A DNA stretch of 64,000 nucleotides. Source: Alnus glutinosa (Eukaryota; Streptophyta; Magnoliopsida; Fagales; Betulaceae). Each line of letters begins with the position of its first letter. Position 1 is the first letter of the stretch. Made by a program: the position numbers and the translations under genes. Shown one piece after another: positions 33,379 through 43,767 of the stretch. The notes beneath the pieces were generated by a model. That model was not told the origin of the DNA, did not search any database, and saw nothing but the letters and a program-made list of their open reading frames with translations. The stretch is from positions 3,923,501-3,987,500 of the forward strand of contig NC_084895.1 in the NCBI RefSeq assembly GCF_958979055.1, in the 5' to 3' direction.

Positions 33379-34710
33379 GGTTATAAATTTTAGTGTTAGT
33401 TTTCCAATTTCACTTAAGGATCTCAAGGTGTAGGTGCTGTATGACCCGTAAATCCCTCACTGCATGTCTCTAATTTTGTCTCAATTCGCTTGTGGAATAA
33501 TGATGCTTGTTCTTGGATTTAATGTTAATGTTAGTGTGTTGGTTAATTGAAGTTTGGATTTTCTATCATACTCGACAGTGTGGGGTAGTACAATTTGGGG
33601 ATTTTGTTATGGGATTCACTCAATCCTTGATGGGTTTGCATGTTAGGAGTTCATAAAGGAGGACAAAGTGTTTGTAATAATTCCTCTAAGACCTTTTGGT
33701 ATATGTGCTGTGTTGAGGTTGCTTGTGTAGAGTTGGTTTTCGGAATTGTTATAAAAGTCTGTAAGGTTTGAATAATTTTGGATCCTTGAAATTTTGTAAC
33801 ATTTAAAATGAAAATCAAGGAGAGAAGAATCGGATGACATAGATCCAGATGAGTTTGATTGTTTATGAACTTCATATATTGGCTATGTTGGAATTTGAAA
33901 ATTGGTTGCTTTACATGTTTCTAAATCAATTTTAGTGTACTATGAGATCTAAATTGATGATGTTGCTCTCTTTAAACAATTGGGTTATTGAAATTTTGAG
34001 TTGTGATGAGTTTTATGTTGATAATGAAACTTTGTAATTGCTGGAATGTTGAAGAAAGATTATGACATGCTAATCGGACATATAGGGGCCTGATAATGTT
34101 GATTGACTTGAATTTTCTTGCTAAGATAAAAGCCTTCTTAAGTGGAGAGGGAGAGACAGAAAGGTTTGGTGACTTTGTGTGTAGACTGAATCTGTCCAAG
34201 GGGAGAGTACCGTGTGTTTTCATCTTTTAGGTTCATGCATGGCAAGAAATGGGTTTTGGATGATGCTATAGGCTTAAGGGGTGGGTTTCATAAATAAGAA
34301 TGGAATGTTTGAAGCTGCCATATGAGACGTTTGTGTTAGTAATCGAGTGTTTTACCATGTTTCGAATGTGAGTAGTAAGAAATTTCAAATTACTGGTTGT
34401 TCTGGTTTAATAGGGTAATAGCATGAGAATATTTATGAATGTCATGGGAGTCTCTTTGCTCTCGACGGTTTTGAGGAAATTTTGTTGCATGCTTGATGTG
34501 TTATGGTTTTATGCATGCAAAGGAATGTCTCGCCTGATGGTGATCTGGTTTCATGTGCCTGAGTTTTTTCCATTATATGTTTTTATGATACAAAATTTAT
34601 TTCAATAAAATTTCAGTATAAATGTCCACCGAATTTGATTATCTTTTGAATATCCTCTAAATATATTCTTGTGATCTAATCTAGGTTGAAGGTAGCTAAT
34701 CCCAACTCAT
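33379..34710. repeat. Repeat R, copy c
   Basis: Same 339-bp deletion as copy b, with scattered substitutions. The shared deletion supports origin of the b and c units from one intermediate. Confidence 0.7.
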
Positions 34711-35816
34711 AAAATACTGAGTGAGAGAACATAACCTTAAAAACCCTGACATAAATTTTATTAAATTTTTCTAGGAAAAAGTCGGAAATTCTCTAAAACT
34801 ATTCCATTTTTAATGTTTCTAGAGTTACTTGCCTTTTTATATTTCAGCCATGATAAATTTTCTTGTCATAAAATGTGATTAGAATCTCATGTGATCGTAT
34901 GAAGTTGGTGAAATTATACATAGTTATAAACGAGTTCTCAAATTATATATATGTTACATATATACTATACGAATAAAGTTTTACCCCGCGACAACATAAT
35001 GTTACAATTAATCCGGATCATATGTGTTATATGGATACTATGGCAACCACACTGAAGGACGGATACGCAAAGGGTTGGGCTATTAGCCGGGTGGCCTTCA
35101 CCTGGGGAAGCCCCTATCCCGGTAAAGCTCTCCCCTGTAGCGACAGGATGAGCCCATGTGGGTCTTTTGGGACAAGTCAAACATGCGTAACTTATGGTTA
35201 AAAGCGGAGTTGGGACAAAAAGGGGTTAAATATACATGATAAATGAATAATAATTATATTCTTCATTATTTGATTTAAATTCTTTTATCTGTAAGGTTTG
35301 TTGTGTTACTTATTGAGTTTTACTACTATTATTATGTTGTGTTGCTTACTGAGTTGTTGAACTCACTCATTTCCCCTCTAAACTTTTCAGATGACTCTTT
35401 TCATAATCGTCTTCCTAGCTGGGATTCCAATTGGGGTTGCAACGTATAACGGCCCAAAGTTTTGGCTCATTGATGAGGATTACTGGGTTTATGTCTATTT
35501 TGAATGATAATATTTCATAGCCAGGGACCTTTTCTTTTTGATTTTGTATAGCTTAAAACACTGTAGGCCGGATTTTTAAAGCGGATGGCGATGTCCTCCC
35601 TATAACAATAGATCTTCATAGACCGGACCAACTTTTGATATATTGTACAATGTTTTCTTTTGTTGATCCCTGGTATTGTTTTGTACTAACCTAAAATATA
35701 TATATAAAAGTATGAAGTAAATTCTCTTATCTTGTGTTATCTCTTGGAAATGTGTGGACGTTCTTTTATTTTTATAGTTCACGTTTCCTTTATATCCCAA
35801 AACGGAGGGCGTGACA
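34711..35816 (+). mobile_element. Gypsy-like LTR segment G, copy c
   Basis: Homologous to 28331-29408; ends GGAGGGCGTGACA and again abuts a block-D fragment beginning AATCCCTT. It has the pyrimidine-rich TTTTCAG block near 35385. Confidence 0.55.
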
Positions 35817-36186
35817 AATCCCTTCCTTCCTGTGTCAAGGCTATAGTTCACATGCATACCATGATACTGCAGCTCCATCTAAGAGAACGTAGCACCCCAA
35901 ATTCTTAATCAGATTTCTCATCATAATTAACAAAATATCCCTACGTGCTACCCAGCAGATCACAAGAATACTGTGATCAAACCTTGATTCTTAAGAGCCA
36001 TATTATTAAGAAAGATGCTTATAGGAAAAGAAAAAGAGCCAAAAGAGCTGCTCAAGTTTTAGGGATCTTTTTAATAAAATTAAAAACCCAAAAGGCATTT
36101 TGATAAATTATTGGAGCACATGATACAAAGACTGATACAAAATCGTGTATTTTTAAAAATTCACATTTTTCATGAAATTTAAAAAA
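35817..36186. repeat. Partial block D joined to ERF promoter sequence
   Basis: 35817-36030 matches the first 210 bp of block D; then AAAGAGCTGCTCAAGTTTTAG and AAAACCCAAAAGGCATTTTGATA, also found near 52290-52360 and 47600-47635; then the start of the ERF upstream region (TATTTTTAAAAATTCACATTTTT). No gene. Confidence 0.65.
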
Positions 36187-36338
36187 GAGAAATGATCCCT
36201 ACACTCATTTCTCACAACAAGCTGACGTAGCTGGTAATATTTTATTATTTTTTTACAATAAAAAAATAATAAAATATTACCAGCTACGTCAGCTTGTTGT
36301 GGGGCTGTTATGAGAAATGAGTGTAGGGATAATTTCTC
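36187..36338. mobile_element. Mutator-like MITE, nearly pure hairpin
   Basis: 152 bp: GAGAAATGATCCCTACACTC at the left end against GAGTGTAGGGATAATTTCTC at the right, with arms including ACAAGCTGACGTAGCTGGTA extending to the centre. A perfect 9-bp duplication TTTAAAAAA flanks it (36178-36186 and 36339-36347). The empty site is visible at about 48108 upstream of ERF-f. A 9-bp duplication with long inverted ends is characteristic of Mutator-superfamily MITEs. Confidence 0.9.
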
Positions 36339-36347
36339 TTTAAAAAA

Positions 36348-36646
36348 TGTCACGAGAAAAATATGTTTATGTCACGTGACATGTATGACAGGATGACAAG
36401 TACCATGACGTTGATAATGAACAATTTCTTCGACATAATAAATTGTGGAAGAATCCAAATGTCGTTCTGCTTTGACTCTTCGAGGAAGCTTCCTGGCGAT
36501 GTCAAATTCCAACCGTCAGATCTGACTCAAATTATTTCGATCAACCCCACGATATATATATAGTACTACGGTAGAACGCCACATGTTGGCTGGCTGGCTG
36601 GCTGTTAGCACCAAATTTGAATTCCTGAAAAAACGTTGAGAAATCC
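36348..36646 (+). promoter_or_regulatory. Promoter and leader of ERF-d (type B)
   Basis: It contains a 14-bp palindrome ATGTCACGTGACAT (36369-36382) with a G-box CACGTG at 36373-36378, TGACG motifs (CATGACGTTGAT), and an 11-nt AT alternation at 36552-36562 that is a good TATA box 85 bp before the ATG. GGCTGGCTGGCTGGCTG follows. A Mutator-like MITE sits just upstream of the G-box. G-boxes bind bZIP/bHLH factors; binding here is inference. Confidence 0.65.
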
Positions 36647-37111
36647 ATGGAGGCTGGGAAGAGGAAGAGAGCAGGGAATGAAGAGGAGGGAAGAGAAGCT
36701 CGTTACCGGGGAATTCGCCGGCGGCCATGGGGGAAGTTTGCGGCGGAGATACGTGACCCTTCAAGAAGTGGGGCTCGCCTGTGGCTGGGAACATTTGAAA
36801 CAGCGGAAGAGGCGGCAAGAGCTTATGACCGAGCTGCTTTTGCTTTCCGTGGCCATCAAGCTATCCTCAACTTCCCAAATGAGTACCAACATCATCATCA
36901 AAACTCCTCGAGCTCTTCGTCGGCATCTATGGCTTCCTTATCATCGTCGTCCTCCTCTTCAGGTGCTACTGGCCTGAGTAGTTCTTCGTCGAGTACTGGA
37001 CAAGAAGGGGAAGTCATAGAGTTGGAGTGTTTGGACAATAAGTTGCTGGAGGAGCTTCTTGAATCCCAATACATGAGAAATCAATTTCAGTCGAAAAATG
37101 TATCAAAATAA
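36647..37111 (+). CDS. ERF-d, intact EDLL-type AP2/ERF factor
   Basis: Intronless 154-aa protein, a probable nuclear transcriptional activator binding GCC-box DNA. The AP2/ERF domain runs from about Y20 to F76 with all landmark residues: [11 protein letters not shown] (W28), [10 protein letters not shown]46 in LWLGTF, and [13 protein letters not shown]. Ala33 and Asp51-equivalent positions mark the ERF (not DREB) subfamily, although residue 51 is Glu here and Asp in e and f. ILNFPNEY follows, then a Ser-rich linker (about 86-118) and a C-terminal acidic Leu-rich motif at 122-139 ([17 protein letters not shown]) that matches the EDLL activation motif of the small group-IXc ERFs (Arabidopsis ERF95-98 type). 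The length fits that subgroup. The stop overlaps an AATAAA. Start, promoter and frame are complete. Likely functional; orthology to one Arabidopsis gene cannot be decided. Confidence 0.92.
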   Translation: MEAGKRKRAGNEEEGREARYRGIRRRPWGKFAAEIRDPSRSGARLWLGTFETAEEAARAYDRAAFAFRGHQAILNFPNEYQHHHQNSSSSSSASMASLSSSSSSSGATGLSSSSSSTGQEGEVIELECLDNKLLEELLESQYMRNQFQSKNVSK

Positions 37112-37240
37112 ACTGGATTCTTTTGTTTTGTTTTTTTTGGGTTTCTCTGTTTCTGGTAGGAGAACATGTATGAGGAAAAAGAAAGTCTGCTGTTTTAGTT
37201 AAGTTAGTTAAGTCAATTTCTGCATATTCATTTGCCACTT

Positions 37241-37592
37241 TGTTATGGGCTTAATTTCTGAAGCACATAACAGATACAATAAGACTGTAATTTCTTAATT
37301 TTTGCTTAATTATATTAAAATATTTATGGGGTCTATAAATAGACACTTATAATGTAAAAGTATCAGTAAAAGACTAGCTAGAATAAATCACTTCTAATGT
37401 TATTGATAATATATTATCTATAACATTTAACTCATAATCTAATCCTAATTCTAATGTTCTTAATAAAGATAACTTATTATCTTTAAGTTATTATAGTTTT
37501 AAACTCCTAATGAAATTATACATTCTTATTCTAAATTAAGAGAGTCTTGTTACTACAAGATTTCTTCTGCCATAAGATGCTGACCCGTAACA
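37241..37592 (+). mobile_element. Solo LTR downstream of ERF-d
   Basis: 352 bp, TGTTATGGGCTT to GACCCGTAACA, flanked by a perfect 5-bp duplication CACTT (37236-37240 and 37593-37597). It has a TATA-like TCTATAAATAG near 37332. It begins 130 bp after the ERF-d stop and is present at the same place after ERF-e and ERF-f, so the insertion predates their divergence. It splits a stretch that is continuous in block D (about 15670). Confidence 0.9.
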
Positions 37593-37597
37593 CACTT

Positions 37598-38134
37598 CAA
37601 CCATGACAGCTTACAAAAAGTTGAAGTGAACAAGTCAGGAATCCATATTTGGAAGGCTGTAGCTATAGAAAGTTCAGGTCGTTTGGGAAATCGGTTTTTG
37701 TTTTTGTTCTTCGAACGGTTGTCGAGAACAAAAAAATAAAATAAAAAAAAATAAAAAAATAATGAATGAAAAGAGAGAAGAAGGAAAACAATACCTTGAA
37801 AGGACTTGTGTTTTGGGACTGGCTACACTGTTCCAAGAAATATTGGGGATAATAATGACAAATAAGAAATATTGGGGATAATAATGACAAATAATGGGTA
37901 TGTCTGACAAACAACGTACCATTACACATAGAGGAGCACATTATTCACATCACTACTTTTTCATTCTTTTTTTTTTTTTTTTTTTTCTTTTTTCAACTTT
38001 TTCATGTTTTTCAATAACAACCTACATCAAAACATTTTCACTTTTTATTTTTTTATTTTTTATATCATATCAATAATTTTTTGATTATTATTCAAATAAA
38101 AAAATCACTATAATACTACCCTCTTCTTCTTCTT

Positions 38135-38172
<38 letters not shown>

Positions 38173-38219
38173 CACTTTTCTATAAAAGACTTTTTACTTT
38201 CAAGAGAAGGGACTATGCA
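37598..38219. other. Gene-free DNA with AT-rich MITE-like sequence
   Basis: It starts with block-D-like sequence (ATGACAGCTTAC), followed by a short duplicated GAAATATTGGGGATAATAATG (37838 and 37866) and an AT-rich MITE-like piece with long T-runs (about 37965-37987 and 38138-38172). No gene. Confidence 0.5.
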
Positions 38220-38775
38220 GTGTTATTGTTGTCTCTTACAACTTCTTCTACAATGGCAACTCCACATCTAGCCTCTGTTTCTGACATTTTCTTCTTTTTG
38301 TTATTATATGCCGAATCACACAGGCCAAACTTTTTTTTTTACTTTTTATAGTATTTTGAGTTTCTCCCCAGCTTGATTTGGAATTCTAGCTGCTGCTGCT
38401 GCTGCATAATTGCTCATTCTCTCTTCATTGAATCCAAATTCTTTCTTTCTTTCTTTTTCTTTTTGGATGAAAGAAACCTGATGGAAGCAGAAACACTCAC
38501 AAATACTAAGTAGAACCTACAGAACAAAAAAAAACTATTTAACATAATTTTTGCACCATCAATCAGTTGGTCATATCGGGTCATTAATTTTCAATGCATC
38601 ACCTTGTAATTGTAATTTCGTAAAAAAGATGAGACAAATCACCGTCGCACTCCGATATGCTTTCATCTGCTTGACTTGAGCGAGTAATAATATTCAATAT
38701 TTCACAGCTCCTGCTTTTGTTTCCGGATCTATCTTGCCTTCCAACAACCATCTTGTCTATTTTGCATTACATAGC
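38220..38775 (-). other. Unrecognised minus-strand module X, copy 1
   Basis: A segment seen five times (also about 40375-40700, 50010-50220, 50335-50820 and 58800-59060). On the minus strand the better copies keep a frame with KCYKEFGLCDSTSNNKKKKM and ETEARCGVAIVEEVV; here that frame is disrupted. A second minus-strand piece at 38750-38610 reads SRSCEILNIITRSSQADESI and ends at a donor-like AAGGTGATG. It could be decayed exons of a lost gene. No family recognised. Confidence 0.4.
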
Positions 38776-38777
38776 CT

Positions 38778-39630
38778 ATTTATTTATTTATTTTTTGAGA
38801 AGAAAGTAAACTTTCCATTAATCAAGACCAAACGGATAGTTACACAAGTTACAACCAAACCATCATAGACAGCTACTACAAATAAATCTAGCCAAACAGA
38901 ATGATGCATTTACGTTGACATAAAACTTTGCTTGAACTGGGAGTAGGTCACACATTTTGGGCTAAAAGTAATGACTAGGTTGATCTAAACAAACAGAACA
39001 AACTGCCGAAGAAACAACATTAAAAAAAAAAGGAAACAGATATAGAAAGCATCCAACACAGAGCTACCATCGGGAGAGCTGCCGTCATCGGAGACAGCAC
39101 ATATAGAACACATGCCTTCTCTGGAAACTCTTGTAGCAAGGCGTTCACCACGGTCCACCGGGCGTCATCGAACATGGCAAGAAAGACGGAGCATGGCCAT
39201 CACGTGCGGCCTAAGGTAACAAACACCTTGGTGCGTGTTGGCCACGCGCTGAAATGCACAGATCTGGCTTCGAAAATAGATGGTGAAGACTAAAGCTTGG
39301 CCAAGTATAACGCCGGCGACTCGAACGGAGTAGCCACTCCCCAATCGGGACATCTCGATAGAGCCTTCCTTCTAAAAAAACACAAAGCTCTATAGCCCTA
39401 GAATGATTAGAAGAAAGTCAGCCACTATTGAATCTAGTTCGGGAGAATCAAAACTCCACAGCCCTAATGGTTGGAAAACTCCTAGCCTCCACTAGATTAA
39501 CTCAGGGAGGAGCAAAAGCCTTCATAGCCCTAAAAGGGCTTAGAGAAAAAGCGGACCCCCCACCCCTCCCCTGCGGGCACAAACACAACCAATATTCAAG
39601 CTCTCTCTTTCTCTCTCTATAAGACTCTTA
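38778..39630 (-). mobile_element. Minus-strand LINE-like retroposon fragment
   Basis: The left edge, GAGAAGAAAGTAAACTTTCC followed by ATTAATCAAGACC, is the reverse of a plant LINE 3' end. The interior has higher G+C than its surroundings (about 39060-39360) and no intact frame. Part of it (39260-39625) recurs at 50845-51190. Confidence 0.45.
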
Positions 39631-39639
39631 GAGTTATTT

Positions 39640-40000
39640 TTTGCATGTAATTTAGAAATCTAGATTTTCACGAGAAAAATATGTTAAGTTAAAATCATAA
39701 GGTTTTAATTCCATTCCCCTTTATGTCCCGGTGCATGTACGATGTATGACAGGATGACAAGTACCATGACGGTCAAAAGCAATTTCTTTGACAGAATAAA
39801 TAGTGGAAGAATAGAAATGTCGTTCTGCTTTGACTCTTTGATCAGGAAGCTTCCTGGCGATGGCAAATTCCAACCGTCTGATCTCGCTCAAATTATTACG
39901 ATCAACCCTACACTTTGCGTGCACAAGAAACATCGCTCTACCGTCAGATTTGACTCAATTTGGCTGGCTGTTGCGACCAAATTTGAATTCCTAAGAAACT
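39640..40000 (+). pseudogene. Orphan ERF promoter 1 (gene lost)
   Basis: A full type-A upstream region, from TTTTCACGAGAAAAATATG through CTTCCTGGCGATGGCAAATT, CTACCGTCAGATTTGACTC and AAATTTGAATTCCTAA, which should be followed within about 20 bp by the ERF ATG. Instead the sequence changes to GAAACTTGAACTAAATTGAC and no AP2 coding follows. The start of a unit whose coding part was deleted. Confidence 0.8.
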
Positions 40001-40374
40001 TGAACTAAATTGACTAAATTTACTAAATATATAAGAAAAAGTTAATGTATTCTTAAATGTTCTTCCCTCCTAATCCTGATTTGAGCTCGTGTCAATGTTT
40101 TACGTTAGTTTAAGCAGTTTTGGTACTGGAAGTGGAAACATTGAAGAGATTAATTCAGTACTCAATGCAGTGTTAAGAGCTTAAGACCAAAAGTTCAACG
40201 TCAATAATCGGTTTTTGTTTTTGTTTCTCGAACAGTTCTTGAGAATGAAAAAAAATAAATAAATGAAAAAAGAAAAGAAGGAAAACAATACCTTGAAAGG
40301 AATATTGGGGATAATAATGACAGACAATATGTTGGACACTGATTTGTCTGGGTTGACGAGAGAAGGGACTATGT

Positions 40375-40735
40375 TGTCTTATTGTTCTCTTACAACTTCT
40401 TCTACAATGGCAACTCCACATCTAGCCTCTGTTTCTGGCATTTTCTTCTTTTTGTTATTAGATGTCGAATCACACAGGCCAAACTCTTTATAGCATTTTG
40501 ACTTTTTCCCCGATTTGATTTGGACTTCTGCTGCTGCATAATTGCTCATTCTCTCTTCATTGAATCCAAATTCTTTCTGTTGCAAAAAGATAAACAATTC
40601 AAAAACAATAAATGGACTGTTGCAATTATGAAAAGGCCTCCTGTGGAGATGTGTAAATTTGAATCCAAATTCTTTCTGTTGCAATTATGAAAAGGCCTCC
40701 TGTGGAGATGTGTAAATTTTCATCGGCTTAGTGGA
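40375..40735 (-). other. Module X, copy 2 (best frame)
   Basis: A minus-strand open frame of 101 aa (40684 to 40379) contains the shared KCYKEFGLCDSTSNNKKKKM and EARCGVAIVEEVV. A 60-bp stretch with AAATTCTTTCTGTTGCA and ATGAAAAGGCCTCCTGTGG is duplicated in tandem (about 40569-40660 and 40665-40716). No known domain seen; open frame alone is weak evidence of a gene. Confidence 0.4.
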
Positions 40736-41545
40736 CAGCCAGCCCAAACACAGCCTTACGTGAAGCACACATTTAGAAGAGAAATTCAATATGAAGCAAC
40801 AATCTTTTATGGAAAGGAACGTTTGGACCCACTTGAAAAAGACAACTCATTAAAAGAAGGGGAATCATAATCTTTCCCATAATCAAATGCCAAATTGGTG
40901 GCCGAGACAATTGTCTTATGAAAGCACACTAACAAAGCTATATTTAGCCTATGTAAGGTCAGTATGAGGCTAGAATAGGTATGCTCTCATGTTATAATCT
41001 CCATTTATGTTTCTCATTCTTACCTTTATGCTTTTACTGACTTAAGCATCGGAGGTGGTGCCGTTACCCCCTCCCCCTTTGGCGGCGTACCACCCTGACA
41101 CTCAACTGTCTTGCAAAGATTCTGGATTGACGGCTAGGCGTTCAAAATTTTCTGCATTCCAATCATCGGTCTTTACTTAATAGTTCCCTCCAAAATCCTT
41201 CTAGAACATCCACAATCATGAAAAATGAGGTTCCCGTTTTCCATAGGATTCATACATAAAATATCATGTGCAGAATATTTGTTCTGACTCATCAGTAAAT
41301 GAAGCCCCTTGACATTATGACTAGAATCCATGTGAATTTCAGAATATGGTAGAGGGAAGTAGGTGTTATTGTATAATGATGATTTGGAAATGGCTTCCTT
41401 TTGTTGATGTTCACAGGGAAGATGCCTGATGGCATGTTTGAGGATAGTTTGGGCCTTCATAACTTCCGAGTGGTAGAGTTCATTTAGGGATGCTTGAGTG
41501 CAAATTTTCCTGCTCTCCAGCATTGTTGAGATGTCATATTACTTG

Positions 41546-42092
41546 ATTTAGGGTTTGCGATTTTAAAACGTGCGGTTTTGAAAAATGCAATTAAGCATTG
41601 GATTAAATCACAATTTGGCCTTTAAAAGCGCAGTTTAGTCTTTAAAATCGTGCATTTTTAAAAATGCATTCCCTTATCTACGATTTAAAAATGTAAATTT
41701 TTCTGTATTTTCAAATTGCAATTTTTTTAAAAAATTGTTCTCCCAAACAATTCATATTTGTAAGTTTGCTTAACCATATATTACATTCACGTTGATTCAT
41801 CTAAATACAGTTAAACAAGAAAATTTCATTATTTTTTTACTTTTCCAGTCAATAAGTGCCTATATCGAGTTAATTTAAGGTTTGTTTGGTTTTGCAATTT
41901 TAATAAATGAGATTTAAATATGATTTGAAAACATGATTTTAAAAAAAAAAAAAAAAGACATTTAAGCATTTAGTAAAATTACAGTTTAACATTTAAAATT
42001 GTTGTTTAGCTTTTTAAATTGTACATTTTTAAAAAAGCATTCCATTGCTTGTGATTTTGAAACACAGTTTTTTTATGTTTTCAAATCGCAAG

Positions 42093-42123
<31 letters not shown>

Positions 42124-42215
42124 ACAATTTTAAATGATTCATTTTCTACGATTTGATTTAAAATTGCACTTTTTATCTACGAACTAGCAATGTCAAACAC
42201 ACATTTACTATAGAC
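41546..42215. mobile_element. Two adjacent Tourist-like MITEs
   Basis: 41546-41765 (starting TTAGGGTTTGCGATTTTAAAA) and 41880-42215 (starting AAGGTTTGTTTGGTTTTGCA) show the alternating TTTAAAA and AAATCGCA-like blocks of the family at 2481-2794. Ends are degraded. Both recur at the matching places in 60272-60930, so they predate the segmental duplication. Confidence 0.55.
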
Positions 42216-42581
42216 AATAAAGATCTGGGACAACAATTTGGTACATATGCTTGATCGAAGTCCCGTGATCGTGGAGGTTAGACCACCATGGCCTGGGAAT
42301 TTTTTGTTTTATATATATATATATTTTTTAATTGTTTTGTTTTCTAGTAATATTTTTCTTCAGAAAAAAATTTTGATATTTCACAGGTATCTTGTTAAAA
42401 AAAATAAAAAAAAAAAAAAAAAATTGATGAAATAAGAACAAAAAGAGCTACTCGATAACAACTCAAGTTTTAGGCATTTTGATAACGTATTTCCATGAAG
42501 AGTGATTTTGATCTTTTACTTCTTCTTCTTCTTTTTTTTTTTTTTTTTTGTTATCATAGTAGTTTATGAGGAGCTATACTT

Positions 42582-42838
42582 TGTTAAGAGTCTCACATTG
42601 TCAAGGTATATTTGGGTTGTGAGCCTCTTTCCTTAGGTATCAGAACTTCAGGGCTTTGGACAATGTTGAGCCTTCTCTATCGATGTACACTTGTTTGGAT
42701 AATAATGCCACATGTGAGAGGGCGTGTTAAGATTCTCACATTGCTAATGTATACTTGGGTTGTGGGCTTTATAAGCCTTGAGCAAACCTCTTTCCTTAAT
42801 GTGCCTTTTGTGGAAGAGTAAGGCTATTGACTTTATCA
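42582..42838 (+). mobile_element. TRIM-like miniature LTR retrotransposon
   Basis: It starts TGTTAAGAGTCTCACATTG and ends TTTATCA, flanked by a perfect 5-bp duplication TACTT (42577-42581 and 42839-42843). Inside, GGTATCAGAACTTC near 42636 is a near match to the initiator-Met tRNA primer site, and GTGAGAGGGCG before 42724 is a polypurine tract. The right LTR starts at 42724. The left LTR is about 50 bp shorter, apparently by internal deletion. No coding. Present at the matching place at 61286-61564 and absent at about 52430. Confidence 0.85.
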
Positions 42839-43142
42839 TACTTTCCCCTCTATCAAAACAAGCTAAAATTAACTGCCTTTTTGGGATATTTTCTTTTGAA
42901 GAAGGATTAGGATAAATGTAATGAATGAGCATCAGCAACTCATCAATTTTTATTTTTTTATTTTTATTTTATTTTCAAAAAAAAACACATTTTAAGGGTA
43001 GTTTAAGGCTCTATTTTTTTCTCAAACCATAAATTTTATGAAACGTTTAATTGTTTTTTTAAAAATTATGTTTTTATTAACTCCGATTTTAAATTATTAT
43101 TTTTTTTAAAAAAATATTGAAACCATGCACTAAACCAAACAT

Positions 43143-43302
43143 AGCGATGTCAAATTCCAACCGTTAAATTTGACTCAAATTGTTTCGATCAACCCCACGA
43201 TATATATATATATATAGTACTGCGGTAGAACATGCCACATGTTGGCTGGCTGGCTGGCTGTTACCACCAAATTTGAATTCCTAAAAAAACGTTGAGAAAT
43301 CC
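43143..43302 (+). promoter_or_regulatory. Truncated promoter and leader of ERF-e
   Basis: Only the proximal part of the ERF upstream region is present, starting abruptly at GCGATGTCAAATTCC. It has a W-box-like TTGACT (43170-43175), a 17-nt AT alternation at 43200-43216 (87 bp before the ATG) and (GGCT)n. The G-box region of ERF-d and ERF-f is absent, replaced by segmental duplication S. Confidence 0.7.
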
Positions 43303-43767
43303 ATGGAGGCCGGGAAGAGCAAGAGAGCAGGGAATGAAGAGGAGGGAAGAGAAGCTCGTTACCGGGGAATTCGCCGGCGGCCATGGGGGAAGTTTGCGGC
43401 GGAGATACGTGACCCTTCAAGAAATGGGGCTCGCCTATGGCTGGGAACATTTGATACAGCGGAAGAGGCGGCAAGAGCTTATGACCGAGCTGCTTTTACT
43501 TTCCGTGGCCATCAAGCTATCCTCAACTTCCCAAATGAGTACCAACATCATCATCAAAACTCCTCGAGCTCTTCGTCGGCATCTATGGCTTCCTTATCAT
43601 CGTCTTCCTCCTCTTCAGGTGCTACTGGCCTGAGTAGTCCTTCGTCGAGTACTGGACAAGAAGGGGAAGTCATAGAGTTGGAGTGTTTGGACAATAAGTT
43701 GCTGGAGGAGCTTCTTGAATCCCAATACATGAGAAATCAATTTCAGTCGAAAAATGTATCAAAATAA
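43303..43767 (+). CDS. ERF-e, intact EDLL-type AP2/ERF factor
   Basis: 154 aa, intronless, identical in protein sequence to ERF-f and differing from ERF-d at a few positions (Ser6 for Arg, Asn41 for Ser, Asp51 for Glu, Thr66 for Ala, Pro112 for Ser). All AP2 landmarks (W28, W46, RAYDRAAF) and the EDLL-type motif at 122-139 are present. Asp51 with Ala33 is the classical ERF-subfamily pair. The coding DNA also appears almost identical to ERF-f, so this is either a very recent duplication or gene conversion. Expression control probably differs because the distal promoter is missing. Confidence 0.92.
   Translation: MEAGKSKRAGNEEEGREARYRGIRRRPWGKFAAEIRDPSRNGARLWLGTFDTAEEAARAYDRAAFTFRGHQAILNFPNEYQHHHQNSSSSSSASMASLSSSSSSSGATGLSSPSSSTGQEGEVIELECLDNKLLEELLESQYMRNQFQSKNVSK

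Larger units (their letters stand above)
40740..43140. repeat. Segmental duplication S, copy 1
   Basis: About 2.4 kb that is closely repeated at about 59270-61890. It contains an LTR-like piece (TTTACTGACTTAAGCATCGGAGGTGG near 41030, a motif common in gypsy LTR leaders), a minus-strand frame at 41173-41523 (116 aa, no recognised domain and broken in the relatives at 51680-52010 and 59710-60250), two Tourist-like MITEs and a TRIM. It ends exactly at CTAAACCAAACATA, where the ERF-e unit begins. Confidence 0.75.

Noticed and set aside
36516-36818. Minus-strand frames opposite the ERF genes ([11 protein letters not shown] and similar)
   Set aside because: Antisense shadows of the AP2 coding region, present wherever the gene is copied.
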